Notes under the pieces: model-generated
Told to the model about the DNA's origin: nothing
Seen by the model: only the letters and a program-made list of their open reading frames with translations
Database searches by the model: none
Program-made: the position numbers and the translations under genes
Shown here: positions 22,767 through 34,639 of the stretch, in pieces
How positions within the stretch are numbered: the first letter of the stretch is position 1
Layout of the letters: each line of letters begins with the position of its first letter
Assembly: GCA_025529335.1 (NCBI GenBank)
Contig: JAMYHX010000348.1
Coordinates: 1-48,352, forward strand
Length of the DNA stretch: 48,352 nt
Reading direction: 5' to 3'
Source of the DNA: Rhizopus sp. PT2906
Taxonomy: Eukaryota; Mucoromycota; Mucoromycetes; Mucorales; Rhizopodaceae

Positions 22767-23585
22767 ATGGTAAAAGGCAAAAGAATTGAAGAAGAGGAGC
22801 CACCCATTGCTACAATTGAAGGTTGGGAAGATGGTCAACCATTTAAACGAGAGATTCATAAATTAGATCGTTGGGAACTTCAATCGGCTGACACACTGAC
22901 AATTCATATTGGTTCTTATGACATTGTGTTAGTACAGGATCCTCATTCGAACTACTTGGGTGGATACATTTGGTTAAGTTCTATCATATTTTGCTCTTAT
23001 TTGGAAAGGTTAAAGAAAAAGAAGGATAGACGTGGTTTGATCAATTTGGACCCCTCTAAGCGATGGGTTGAGTTGGGGTCTGGTATTGGGTTACTTGGTA
23101 TCATGTTACATAAGCTCGGTATTGAAGACGTAACAATGACAGATATTGGGGAGTTGGTGAATATGATGGAAAGAAATGTGGAAGCCAATCAGATAGCTGT
23201 CAAGTCTATTAGTGGTAGAAGAAAGAACCAGACCAATGAGAATACGATTGTGATAGAACCCTTGTTATGGAATAATAAGCAAGAAATGGATTATATTAAA
23301 TCAACTGGGGATATTGATTATATCTTGGCTTGTGATTGCATTTACTCAGAAGCGAGTGCTATTGATTTAGTAGAAACAATGTATTATTTATCAAATGAGA
23401 AGACGACGATTATTTGTATTAGTGAAGTTAGAAATCAAGCAGCACAAGATAAATTTATGACTGAGGCTTTAAGTAAGTTTAGAGTCGAATTAATACCAGC
23501 TATTAAATGGCAAAAGAAAATCAATCAAGTTAAATTTGATGAAACAGTCAACTTTTACATGTTGAACAAAAAGACTTGCCTTTAA
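22767..23585 (+). CDS. Family-16 (METTL21-type) S-adenosylmethionine methyltransferase
   Basis: Probable protein-lysine methyltransferase. Intronless, 272 residues. It has a Rossmann-like seven-beta-strand fold: the SAM motif ELGSGIGLLGIMLHKLG is near residue 100, the acidic post-I strand reads VTMTDIGELVNMMERNVEAN, and the post-II motif YILACDCIYSEAS is near residue 190, occupying the place of the D-x-x-Y block of this family. Upstream, GGYIWLSSIIFCSYL matches the conserved G-x-x-W entry element. Fungal members (Efm and Nnt1 groups) modify elongation factor 1A or related substrates; which one this is cannot be told. The next gene starts 193 bases downstream on the same strand. Confidence 0.85.
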   Translation: MVKGKRIEEEEPPIATIEGWEDGQPFKREIHKLDRWELQSADTLTIHIGSYDIVLVQDPHSNYLGGYIWLSSIIFCSYLERLKKKKDRRGLINLDPSKRWVELGSGIGLLGIMLHKLGIEDVTMTDIGELVNMMERNVEANQIAVKSISGRRKNQTNENTIVIEPLLWNNKQEMDYIKSTGDIDYILACDCIYSEASAIDLVETMYYLSNEKTTIICISEVRNQAAQDKFMTEALSKFRVELIPAIKWQKKINQVKFDETVNFYMLNKKTCL

Positions 23586-23778
23586 AGTCAGCAAATAAAA
23601 CCTGCACTTTTCTTTATTCTTTATTCTTTATTCTTTATTTATTAATTTTTTTTTTTTTTTTTTGTGTGTGTGTCTTGATCAATTGCCCTTATTATATTTT
23701 CATTATCCTTTTATTAAAACGGTATAAGCACATATAATACAATAAATAGCCAATTAAATCATTTACATTTGTATAGTT

Positions 23779-26700
23779 ATGAAGTGGTTACCACTACCAA
23801 AGATAGCGCATGGTATTGCTATTTATCCATTCACTCCCTCTACTTTATTACCTACAAGACCTTATTCAACTAGCAACATATCAACAACTAATTCAGTGAT
23901 TGACGACGCCTCGACAGTCACTTCCTCATCTTCAAATATTACAGATCAACCTGCTTCGGCCAACATAGAGGACTATAGTCACCTGATACCACTTGAAGTA
24001 GGTGACGAATTATTCATTATTGAACAACAAGGTCAATGGTACAGAGGTTATGTATTATGCGCATATGAAGAGGGTAAAAAGCCAAATAACGCACCGATCG
24101 GTTGTTTTCCTCGTTCTCATGTCCAAATCAAGGAGTATATTGACATTGGTTCAGACGAAGCTGACATCTTACCATTCAAACCACATGCTGACGAACAACC
24201 AAGTAGTAGACCACCTACGATGATTGAAATTCCAAATGGTTTACCGAGATCATTTTCTGAATCCTATATTCAGTCAACAAAGCAAAGTTTAAATATTATC
24301 ACAGACAATGTAACACCGCCACGGCCAGGTAGCTTCAATGATCTTAATTTGGAATACCAAGCACCTGATTTTAAAAAGCCAAATCATGCTCGTATACCCC
24401 CACCACCACTACCGCTCGCCAGATTCGATCAGTCGACCATCACGGGAAGCTCAGAACCATTGGTAGATGAAATCGCAGCTTGTGTGAGTGAATGGAATAG
24501 TTTGCTGTACACATATATCAAGCAAAGAGACTATAATGCCTTTCATACCGTCAAGGACAATATCAATTATTTATTTCAGGCTAGAAGACAGCTGCTAGAC
24601 CAAGCCTTATCCAGAGAGGAGCTCTCTAAGCTTCGGAAGGGTATAGTCTATCGTATGGTCATTAGCAATTTGGAGCAGAATCAAGACATGATCATCCGTC
24701 ACCCTGAAAAGGGTTATCTGTTAGACGCAGCAAACACTTCCTTGAGCACTATTTACAAAATGCATTGGAAATTTGCTGTGACTACAACTTCATCGACCAC
24801 AGCCAAATCGATGCCTCCTCTATTGCCAAAAAGTAGCTCAAGTTCTTCACTAAAACAAGATAATGCCATGATTAACGCTAGTGCGGTAACCCTTAGCACG
24901 ATCAATTCCGTCACTTCTTCAGCCACAACGACGACAACCAACAGTACAGCTGCGACAACACCAACAACAGCCCTACCCGAAAAACAAAATCAAAAGGGTG
25001 CCAAGTTTTACCACTTGTATTTTGAGTTTAAGGCTTGTGTAGCTCACATTTGTCAGCCTGGAGAATATACTGAGCTTTACTTTGCACTCTACTCAGCTGC
25101 AGAAAAGAAGTACCTCACCGAGCGGTTTGTCGTCATCTTGAACCATCAAGGTATGCCCAAAGATGAGAGCCAAATTGGAAGACTACAGACTCTTTTTGTG
25201 GATCTATGTACACATGATTTACTTGATAATGTCTATCTCGTTTGTCACATTGTTCGATTAGGAGGAATGAAGTTCACAGACAAGGAGTATTTTGGCAGTA
25301 TTAGTTCACATACGCCTTTCATCTTGCATGGAAACAAACATCAGTCCTTTCAAAAGCTACCCAATACAAACCCAACGATCAATATGTGTAGACGCCCCTT
25401 TGGCTGCGCTGTTCTCAAGCTGAGCACTCTCCTTCTTCAGTTTGATCCCGCCACCATTTCATCAGCTGCACCCGCGGCACAGCAGCCTTCCCTGCTTGAT
25501 CACAGCATGCCCATATTCATACCAGCATCTGAATCGGGCTATGCCACGCTTCATGAAGACATCATTTTTAACAATGCCAAAGAGTTCACAAAGAATCCCA
25601 AGGCTGAGATGATTCGAGTGTCGCTGCGCACGTTCTATGGATTCTTGGACGAGGTGCTCAAGACGAACACTGCTCTCTTACACGACATTCCACACACATT
25701 AAGACTTGGATTTGCAGACGCCGTCTTTCCCGATGACACACGAAACGAACTCTACGTGACACTGACCTCAGGCGACCTAGCTCAATTTGGCAGATCAAGA
25801 AACATTCAAGTGACAATGTGCGTCAGGGACAATCGAACTGGCGATATCATTGAAAACGCCATATCTGCAGGGGCTGGTGCACGCCCTGTAACCTACTGGG
25901 AGAGCATGGTCTTTTATCACGAACTAAGACCGACGTGGAACGAGACAGTCAAGATCAACATGAACGACCTCCATCAATGGGAGCGCTCACATATCTACCT
26001 GACAGTCAAGCATCGAAGTAGCCATTATAACGGTCCACAAACACAAAACCAGTCTGGTGCCTCTCCTTATTCTGGAGGAGGAGAAAAGATCATTGCGATG
26101 GGATTCCTCCCGCTCTTTTTACCACCTCTTCACCGCGACTTTATTGCAGACGGAGTGCACACCCTGCATCTGTACAAGTACGATCGTGTATCGGCTAATC
26201 CCAGGGGGTACCTTGATAACGCCTCCTGGCTCGTCCGGTCCACTGCACCTTCCAATATGCAGACAGATCATGGAATCAAGGTGCGGTCACCGTATGGTCA
26301 TACAAGACTCGATCATCACAGCTCGCCTTCGAACAATAGTTTCAAGAGCATGGCAGGATCTATCGCATCAAATGCATTTGCAAGCAGTTCAAGCCTGAAC
26401 GAAGTCAGTTCGATTGGATCTGGATCAACAGTGACACAGCAACAGACAACGGCTGGAAAGGTCTCTATGCTGCGCGACACAATTACGTTATCCACCTTCT
26501 TATGTTCTACCCAATTCACACAGAACAAGACCCTTGTCAAACTCCTGAACTGGCGTTCACTGATTGAAGATGGAATTGACGGAAGCGCAGAACTGATGAC
26601 TGTTTTGGATGAACTGACGTTTATTGGTGAAGTGGAAGTCGTCAAGTTTTTGGGCGACATATTTGACGCACTATTTGATATACTTGTTTACCAACATGAA

Positions 26701-29700
26701 CCGACTGTGACTGAAAAGAGAGTGAGCGAGATAAATGACCAGGTCTTGGCAGCGATCATCTGGCTACTGGGTATCGTTCAAGATCGACGATTCAGTAACT
26801 TTAGACCTGTGCTGGATGTTTATATAGAAAATAGATTTTCTGTTCAAGAATATCGACAGCAAAGCTCAAGCCTCCAAAACTACAGCTATTTGCCCGCCAA
26901 CGAGACGACATACGATGAACTGCTCAAGGGCCTCCACAGGCTGTGCGAAAATCCAGGTGATGCGGCGAAGGCCAAACTGCTGCGTAGTAGCATGAAAGTC
27001 TGGGACTACCTTTTTAGATTTATCGTACGTTCAAGGTTATGTCAGCAACAAAAGGAGGACCCAGACGAACGTCAGGTGGTTGACAAGATGTACAAGGAAG
27101 GCGTGTACAATTTGCTAAAGAGAATTCAATCTATCATGGATCCAGATCAGCCTAATACCATGATTGGTACACAGACCTTGGCGCTTCAGCATTTTGCTGA
27201 TATTCTTGTTGAGCTTCACCAGATCTTTTCTTCTCAACAGATCAACTCTCTTGCCATCGGCTTCATCGACGCCTGCTCGCATGTCACTGGCCGTCTTGTC
27301 GGGTTCAAATTGGGAATGATTCTGAATATTGTGAAGGGTCCGATCTTCAATGACCCTAGTTGCCGCTTGGAGCTCACCAAGAATGTCTTTCGCTGGATCC
27401 GACTGTGGCTCAATTCATACATGACAACGGCAAAGGACGTGATATTTGCACGACAGATAGAGCAGCAGCAGTCTGATGTTGATCATCAACAGACAAGATT
27501 ACCAAGGGCACAATGGATCGAAAACTTGAGACTGTCAATCACGATTATGAGCGAAGTATTGGAGAAAGTAAGAAGATCGGTCGGCATGACTTCGTCTGGT
27601 CTCTTTACGGTCGTCACGTCGCCAACATCCACTTACCCTTCTCGACCAACGTCCTTTGCTACCAGTCATGGTGACGAGGATGTGATTTCAGCTTCACCCG
27701 AGAGTTCGCACCATGATCTCGTCGTCATCACAGATGCAGCTTTGGAACTCGTGCCTCAGCTTTTGAATGCGTACAAGGATATCCAGCGCCTGACGATCCA
27801 GGCACTGCATGTATCCAATATACCATCTGCCTCACACGAATCGTCGCCAACCTCTAGACCCCACTCAAGACAGTCATTTAGTGTAAAAAGAGAAAGAGGC
27901 GGATCGATCGCCAGCAAAAACCCTGGTACAGATATTCAAGAAGCATCAAATACCTCTAGTGTCACTAGCAGTACACTTCGACAAGCTACTATCAACAGTG
28001 CTGACAAGTCGAAATTTACAGTTGTCCTACAAGCTCTCAACTCTTCACCAACCTTGCCCTTCCCTAGTACATATCCGTTCCAACCAAAGACAAACGGGAC
28101 CGATCAAGGTGCAAACATCGAATGCGCAGCTCTGGTCAGCACAGGTCTGTTGGATCTTACGGTTGTCTTGCTAGAACTCTTTTACTTGACACCCAAACAG
28201 CAGTGGTTGAACTTTATGAAAAAGATGATTGAACAAGAGGGCATTGAAGAAACAGCCGAGTTCTTGCGCAAGGTCATTTATACCTGTATGGCTATCTTGT
28301 TTGGTGACAACCTGTTGTTACTTGAAGAAACAAGTTTGTTGACAGATTGCATGACCCGTAGCGAAGATGATGGGACACGAGAGACACGAAAGATTCCAAG
28401 GGATTGGCTCAACTTGAATATCATTGCTCATCAAATTGTGCTTGTCCATATTCTTGAGCCCATCAAGGACATCTTGGAGCTACCGTCATTTATTCCCGCT
28501 GAGGCTGCTTTTGCCACCCATGATGAGTTTGAGGAAGCAGCGGATCAACGATCTGTTGGCGAGCAGCGATCAACTCTCTTGCTCTGGCGGGTTTATTTTG
28601 TCGGATTCTTGCGGGTCGTCGGCAGTCCAGCGCTTGAGGTGGCTAAACTGACGCCTCAGGTGCAACGAGCGGTTTGGAAAATAGCAGGAAATATGCGTGG
28701 AGAAGTGGGTGCAAAGACATTCTTATCCCTTTGGGAACTCGCAAGGAAACAAAAGATCTTGGAGAGACGTATGGTACCTCAGGAAGGAGAAGAGCAACAA
28801 CAGAATAGAAATAGCAAGCCAGTGATCCCGTTGACGAACGATTACTTTGGTGGTGATTTTGCGTCGTCTGTCCTTAGCGGCACGAGCTTCTTTTCTAATG
28901 AACATTGTCACTTTTCTGATGATCCCACAAGAAGGGCGGAAGAGGAACCTCATTATCGACATAGTATCAGAATTGGACCTACAGATGAAGTTCCTCTGTC
29001 AGCGATTCATGAGGAAGACAACTTTGATGATTATATCAAGACGGATATCTCCTTTCTCCAGGCTGATCTCTCCTATCACATACTCAGTCCGATGTGTTCT
29101 GTCAGTCTGACGCTCCATGACCGTGTACGCCTCAATGCTTTCTCAGTGATTGCCGATATCATTGCTATCGAACTGTACTCGTATGGCCACCTGATTCATG
29201 TTCAGCACTTACTGATCAGCACTCTGGATCGCCTCATCATGTCTGAAAATAAAGGTGACGAGCAGATACAAAGCAAGATGGCTGTGGAGCTTGATTACGC
29301 TGTAGAATACCGACTCAAGGCAGATGAACGACCAGATCTGATACCCATCGGAAAGAAATCGGTCGAATCGCTCTGTAAGTTCTTGGGACTCTTGCTTCAA
29401 ATCAGGAGCCTGCCTGCTGACAATGAGTTTATGGACGAACGTATCACCGCGACATTAAAGTTGATGAAGTTCATTCAAGTGATTGAACGCGAGGAGATCT
29501 ACATCAAGTACGTACATCAACTTGTACAGCTGCACCTCGACAGTCGCAACTATATTGAGGCTGCCCTCACCCTTCGTTTCCATGCAGACCTTCTTCACTG
29601 GGACCCGACGGACAAGCTGGAAGAAGTGCCCGAGCTCTTTTTGCCTGCCCAAAGTTCGTTTAGCAGAAAGGAAGCGCTGTACATGAAGATGATATCCTAT

Positions 29701-31271
29701 CTTGAGCAAGGAAATGCGTGGGAACTGTGTGTAGAGTTATGCAAGGAGCTCGCGTATGAATACGAAAACAATATCTATGATTACAATAAGCTCTCTGAAA
29801 TACTTCAACGTCAGGCTACTTTGGTTGAACACGTTGTGAAAAAGGACCGTTGCTTTACAGAGTACTTTCGTGTTGGCTTCTATGGTCGTGGGTTCCCACC
29901 AAGCAGTCGCAATCAACAGTACATCTACCGTGGCCTTGAATGGGAAAAGATGTCATCCTTCGTGGAACGAATGCAGAATCGTCATCCGAATGCTCAGTTA
30001 CTGCCCAGTAAACTATCCAATGCGGCTACATTGAATGAGGATCAGCTTAAGGAACTCGAAACATCACTCGATGGTCAGTATCTCCAGATCACTCCCGTCG
30101 TGCCTATTCCTAATGCAGATTCAATTGCCTGTCTAACCAACCCACATGCGCCCGAAAGCGTCAAGAAGTACTACTCGTTCAATTCGGTTTCCCGATTCTC
30201 TTTCACTCATCCCATCATCAAGGAAACAACCAAGCCTGATGATGATAAGCAGCCTGAATCTGACTTTTTGAATCTGTGGACGGAAAAGATTGATTTTGTT
30301 TGCGAAGATCAGTTTCCTACCATTGTCAGAAGGTCCCGTATCGTTTCGATTCATGCAAAGGAAGTTTCGCCTATAGAGAATGCTGTCAAAACGATGGAAG
30401 ATAAGAATGTAGAGTTAGCCTCATTAGAAAAGAAATACGCTGCCTATTTGAACACACGTAGATCCTCTTCCATCACTCAGCCGGTCAACATCAATCCATT
30501 CTCAATGTCGTTGAATGGCGCAGTTGATGCTCCTGTCAATGGTGGTGTTCCTTTATACAAGAAGGCGTTCCTTAGTAAAGAATACTGGAACAAGCACCCT
30601 GAGATGCATCCATGGATTGAAAGACTTCAAGCTGCCATTTATGATCAGGTAATAAGAATAATGAAAAAAAGTAAAGTAAGCTAACTTCTTTATCAGGTAC
30701 GCATTATCGAACAATGTTTGGGAACTCATAGTAAATTGGTCAGCTCTGAGATGAAACCATTCCATGCAACGTTGACAGAGTGTAAGCATAAAAGGTTATA
30801 TTTACCAGAATAGAAATTGACTGATTTCATATAGTTTTCCACAAGAATTTTGCAGAAGAAATCAAACAGCTTAAAGAAAAGAAGCCCCAAGATAAGCCAG
30901 GTTCGAAATCAAGCTCATTTACGAGCCAGAGAAGGTCGACATATAGTGACCATGATATTTCACCTACTCTATCGCGACAGAACACTGCGGCTAGTCTCGC
31001 CAGCTTACCAACCATCCCAGCATTATCGCCCGTGAGTCGTGCGTTTTCGATAAAAAATTCCGTGATTGAAGGATCACCAGGGAACCCTACTCCATTTCAC
31101 TCATATGCGTTTGAAAATGCAAGTATGTCTCGAGCAGAAAGTCTTTCTCGTACATTAAAGATGTCGTTACGTAAAAAGTCCCGCAAGAAATCGCCTAGTA
31201 TAGCCAGTATACAACCGACAACAAACACTGTATCCAACATGTCCTCATCATCCAACAAGCCTCAATTATAA
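23779..31271 (+). CDS. DCK1: DOCK-family guanine nucleotide exchange factor (SH3-DHR1-DHR2)
   Basis: Activates Rac/Rho-type GTPases through a DHR2 domain; the yeast counterpart is Dck1. Exons 23779-30648, 30697-30781 and 30835-31271 give 2,463 residues. An SH3 domain near the start is split by a Ser/Thr-rich insert (AIYPFTPS ... VGDELFIIEQQGQWYRGY). The DHR1 C2-like domain is around residues 655-810 (NELYVTLTSGDLAQF, PTWNETVKINM). DHR2 covers about 1880-2335: YVHQLVQLHLDSRNYIEAAL, NAWELCVELCKELAYEYEN, FYRVGFYGRGF-like FRVGFYGRGFPPSSRNQ and, in exon 2, VRIIEQCLGTHSKLVS. The C-terminal tail is basic and Ser-rich. The first exon of 6.87 kb is unbroken, unusual in this intron-rich window. The stop lies 41 bases from the end of the long transposon copy. 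Confidence 0.95.
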
Positions 31272-31312
31272 ATAGTTTTCATTTAAAAATAAATAATGTT
31301 TAATAACAGTAG

Positions 31313-31415
31313 CTAGAAGACTAATGAATAAAAAATAACGTCCTATTCATTTTATACTTACCGAGACGTTAAGGAATGCACTGCTGTTATGGACAGCGCA
31401 TTGAATCCAGGGAGC
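31313..31415 (-). other. Conserved 3' terminal block of the element (long copy)
   Basis: Contains GCTGTCCATAACAGC (a five-pair hairpin), the splice-donor-like CGGTAAGTAT, the AATGAATA/TATTCATT inverted repeat and the terminal CTTCTAG. It is the part best preserved between the copies and overlaps the 3' end of the Fanzor frame, the location of the guide RNA in studied Fanzor elements. RNA identity is inference. Confidence 0.5.
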
Positions 31416-34278
31416 ATTGTTAATCCTTTGAAGGTCTTTTGAAGGGGGGAGGACTTTCATTGTCGTATTTTGATTTGTAACAAAGATACCATATATATTT
31501 AATGCACTGTTCATATCGCGATTCCAAACCGTACCACAAGATTCACACTTGAGGACAGAATGTGCTCTTCGCTTTGATCCAGCAATTGAGATATTATTTA
31601 ATTGATTGGATTTGCACTTGTTACATATCTGACTCGTTAAGTATTCATCAACCGAAACAAATTCGGTTCCCCCCCCGTTGGATTGTTTGCATTTTCGTTT
31701 GATTTCTTCAGTAATACGTCTAATAGGTGCAGCTCGTTTTCCTTTCATACTTGAACAAAAAGAACCACTTCCGAATGCAATGATTCGCTTCCGTTGAGAG
31801 GAGGAAGGGAGGTCAGTAGGAGGTAAAAATACATGTTTGCCTTTGTTTGGGTTTTGGTTTTTAGCGCCAATTGTGCTTGATGTGCAATACTTTTTGCTGT
31901 TGTCAAAGAGTCTTTTAACAATTTCTTGAGTTCCTTTTTGCTTGTTGATATAAGTCTTAAACTTTAACTTTTGAGACCTATGCCATACACAACGTTATTC
32001 AAATACACACTATGTAAGAGAATAACATACCATTTAACTTGACAATAGTAGTTATGGATTCTTTGATAGTTTTGTAGACGTGTAGAAGCAGCTAGTAAAA
32101 ATGAGGTCAAGTTTGCAGTTTTTAAAGTAGGTAATTCACTAATATACTTAAATTCGTTTAAATGACACTCTTGATGTTCTTTTCGTCTTCTTGTAGCAAA
32201 ATTGTAACCACATAAATGATAATGCTCTTCCAAGCTTGTAGTTCTAATACGTTCATGTTCTGTAGAATCAACTGCAGTAAAGATAGTTGATATACCAGGA
32301 TCAACAGCTCAAATTTCAGCATCGTCAACGATATCAGCAAAATCCTTGGGAGTCTTTGGTTCTCTTCTAGGTTCATCTTGGATGGAAATAGTTTTCTTAA
32401 ACATGAAGGATACAGCATAACCATCAGTAATGATCACATTTCTATAATGACAACATTTGTTTAACCCAAAAATAAAAGACATGTAAGCATACGTACGCAA
32501 ATTTTTTGGAACGTGAGGTCAAGCTTTCAAGTATCTTGTAGCCTATTTTTGAAAAATCAAAGACATTAAAGTACCATAAAGTTAAGTCATTATCATTCTT
32601 TTGACCTGGTTTGATCTTGTTGTCACATTGTTTGGCAAGTCTCCAAAAAGCTTGAGCATCAATCTGTACGCTCTTGGAATCAATCTTGTACAAGGGAAGT
32701 AAAGAAAAGTATCTTGATCCTTGAGGGTCAGTGTATTTGAGGGGCATGAAGGTCTTGTCTTGAATTCTTGTTTGTACTGTTTTGATAAAGGTTTGAGCAG
32801 CATCAATATCCTTTTTATCAATGTTCTTTAGCTTGCTTGTTATTTCCAAAGTCTTGTTGGAATTGATAGCGGTCAAGGTGTTTTCCTTTAATGATCTGTA
32901 CTTGCTTGTATTCAGTTTCTTGACAAAAGGAAGTTCTTGTAAATTTCTATGGACATAACTGCTTGATGCTTTGTCTTGAGGTTTCATTTCTTGAATGAAC
33001 TTCTTCTGTTCCATTTCTTTCTGTATAAAGTGTAACATTTCATATAGCATTGAGGCTTAGCATACAGGTTAGCTTCACTTGGTACATCAGCACTATTGGA
33101 AGCATCATACGTTGACCAGAAACTAAGAAAGTTATTGACAATGGTTTCATGTCGTTCAATTCGATCAACAGTGGATGACCAGGCAGACTTGGGATTTATC
33201 TTTTGTTGAAACATATGCTTTGCTAAAGACTTGCGTTGTTTGACTGTTAAGCTATCACCACAAAAGTAAGGAGAGGCCTTTTCAGATAAGACATTAAGAA
33301 TATGTCTGATAGTTCGATCTTCATAAGTAGAGCATACATAATTGCGGACCAGTGTTTCATATTGCTTAGCCATGGATGATACAATGGTCATATATCCTTT
33401 ACTTGCGTACTTGTCCAAGTCAGATTGAGTAAGAGAAGTAGATTCACAAAAGGTCTTGAAGCTCTTCTTGATACTATCAAAGGCATGTTTTCCTTGGCCA
33501 GCAAAGATGGAAAATATGTTATAGAACAGATTTTGAGTAACCACAGGTAGTTCTTCACCATTCTCGAGAAGTCCCAAGAAATAGTAATTAGCAAAAAAGG
33601 ATTCAGCGTATACCAGTTGAGTAATGTGGTCAACTGCTTCTTGAACCAAAGTAACGAAACTTGGGATATTTGCAGGTATTGGACAAAGATGTCTTGATTA
33701 CAAAAGTTTTCTCGACGGTATCCTTAGGCTTTGGAGGCTTCGTTTTCGCCTTATTCATAGGACATAACTTGCTGGAGGAGCGAGAGTGATCGGTTCCACC
33801 ACAAGAAGGACATCGTACTTGTTTTTGCTCATTATTTAACGCCTTATTCTTTTCTTTCTCCTTTTTAAGTGCTTCAGTCTTATCAACCTTGTCTTGATAT
33901 TTCTTGGAGGTCTTGATGGGAGCAGAAGTACAGCCAATGGAAGGAGTAGGAGCAGGTAATACATCTTGAACGCTCGTATCGTTGTTGATTGCAGGTATAG
34001 ATGTCCCTCTTTGATAACAGCATTTAAAGGACCAGGAGCAGATGTGTCTTCTTTGGCAGCTTTCAAAGTAGTAAGGATGTTCTTGTCTATTGCAAAATCT
34101 GTTATAAAACAGATGGAACTAATAGATATTTATCTTTACCTTTTCTAAGTAATGAAATTTCTTGAAAGTCATCATCACTTGCTTCGAAAGATATATTTTT
34201 GAATAGATTTGTTTGCGTTTGTGCAAACAAAGAAGGGAACCCGCGATCGACAGCTAATGGGCCCTTAATAAATGCCAT
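31347..34278 (-). pseudogene. Fanzor (eukaryotic TnpB-like RNA-guided nuclease), damaged
   Basis: Reads from ATG 34278 to a stop at 31347 with three recognisable introns (34139-34099, 32496-32442, 32030-31978). N-terminal part: Cys/His knuckle CPSCGGTDHSRSSSKLCPMN. Then a long helical region (YVHRNLQELPFVKKLN). Catalytic core: RuvC-I aspartate in AVDPGISTIFTAVD, RuvC-II glutamate in FVSVDEYLTSQ, zinc ribbon CNKC...CESC and RuvC-III aspartate in RDMNSALNI, preceded by IAFGSGSF. Lesions: one extra base near 33658 relative to the short copy, a second frame change near 33052 and an in-frame TGA at 32312-32310 directly before AVDPG. All catalytic residues remain, so the loss looks recent; sequencing error could explain some breaks. 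Length suggests the Fanzor1 group. Confidence 0.88.
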
Positions 34279-34639
34279 ATCGACTATATATCTTACATAT
34301 CTTTCCCTTTGTTTCGCTTTGCCTTTGGAGGCGGAGGGTCATTGTCTTTCTTTCGCTTGATGTTGAAGTAAAGGAAAAAGGGAAAAGGAAAAGTAACTGT
34401 GGATAGCCTTGTCATGTTAAATTAACGATCGACAACATTGTTTTTATTAATTAATCACATTTTCTTTAATAGTAAAATGGTTCTCAATTAAAAAGCACTC
34501 TACTTTTAACACATTGTACATCTTACTGTGATGTCCAAAGTAGTTATCTTTATAAAAGTGATAGGTAAGGATACTAAAATGACACACGATAGTCATGAAT
34601 CAACATCTAAACACCAGGAGCAGTGATTGAAGAAGTAAT

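Noticed and set aside
31347..31748. Bacterial IS605-type TnpB or bacterial contamination.
   Set aside because: The zinc ribbon and RDMNSALNI are TnpB-like, but the gene has spliceosomal introns, an N-terminal extension, a Helitron context and a second copy between fungal genes.
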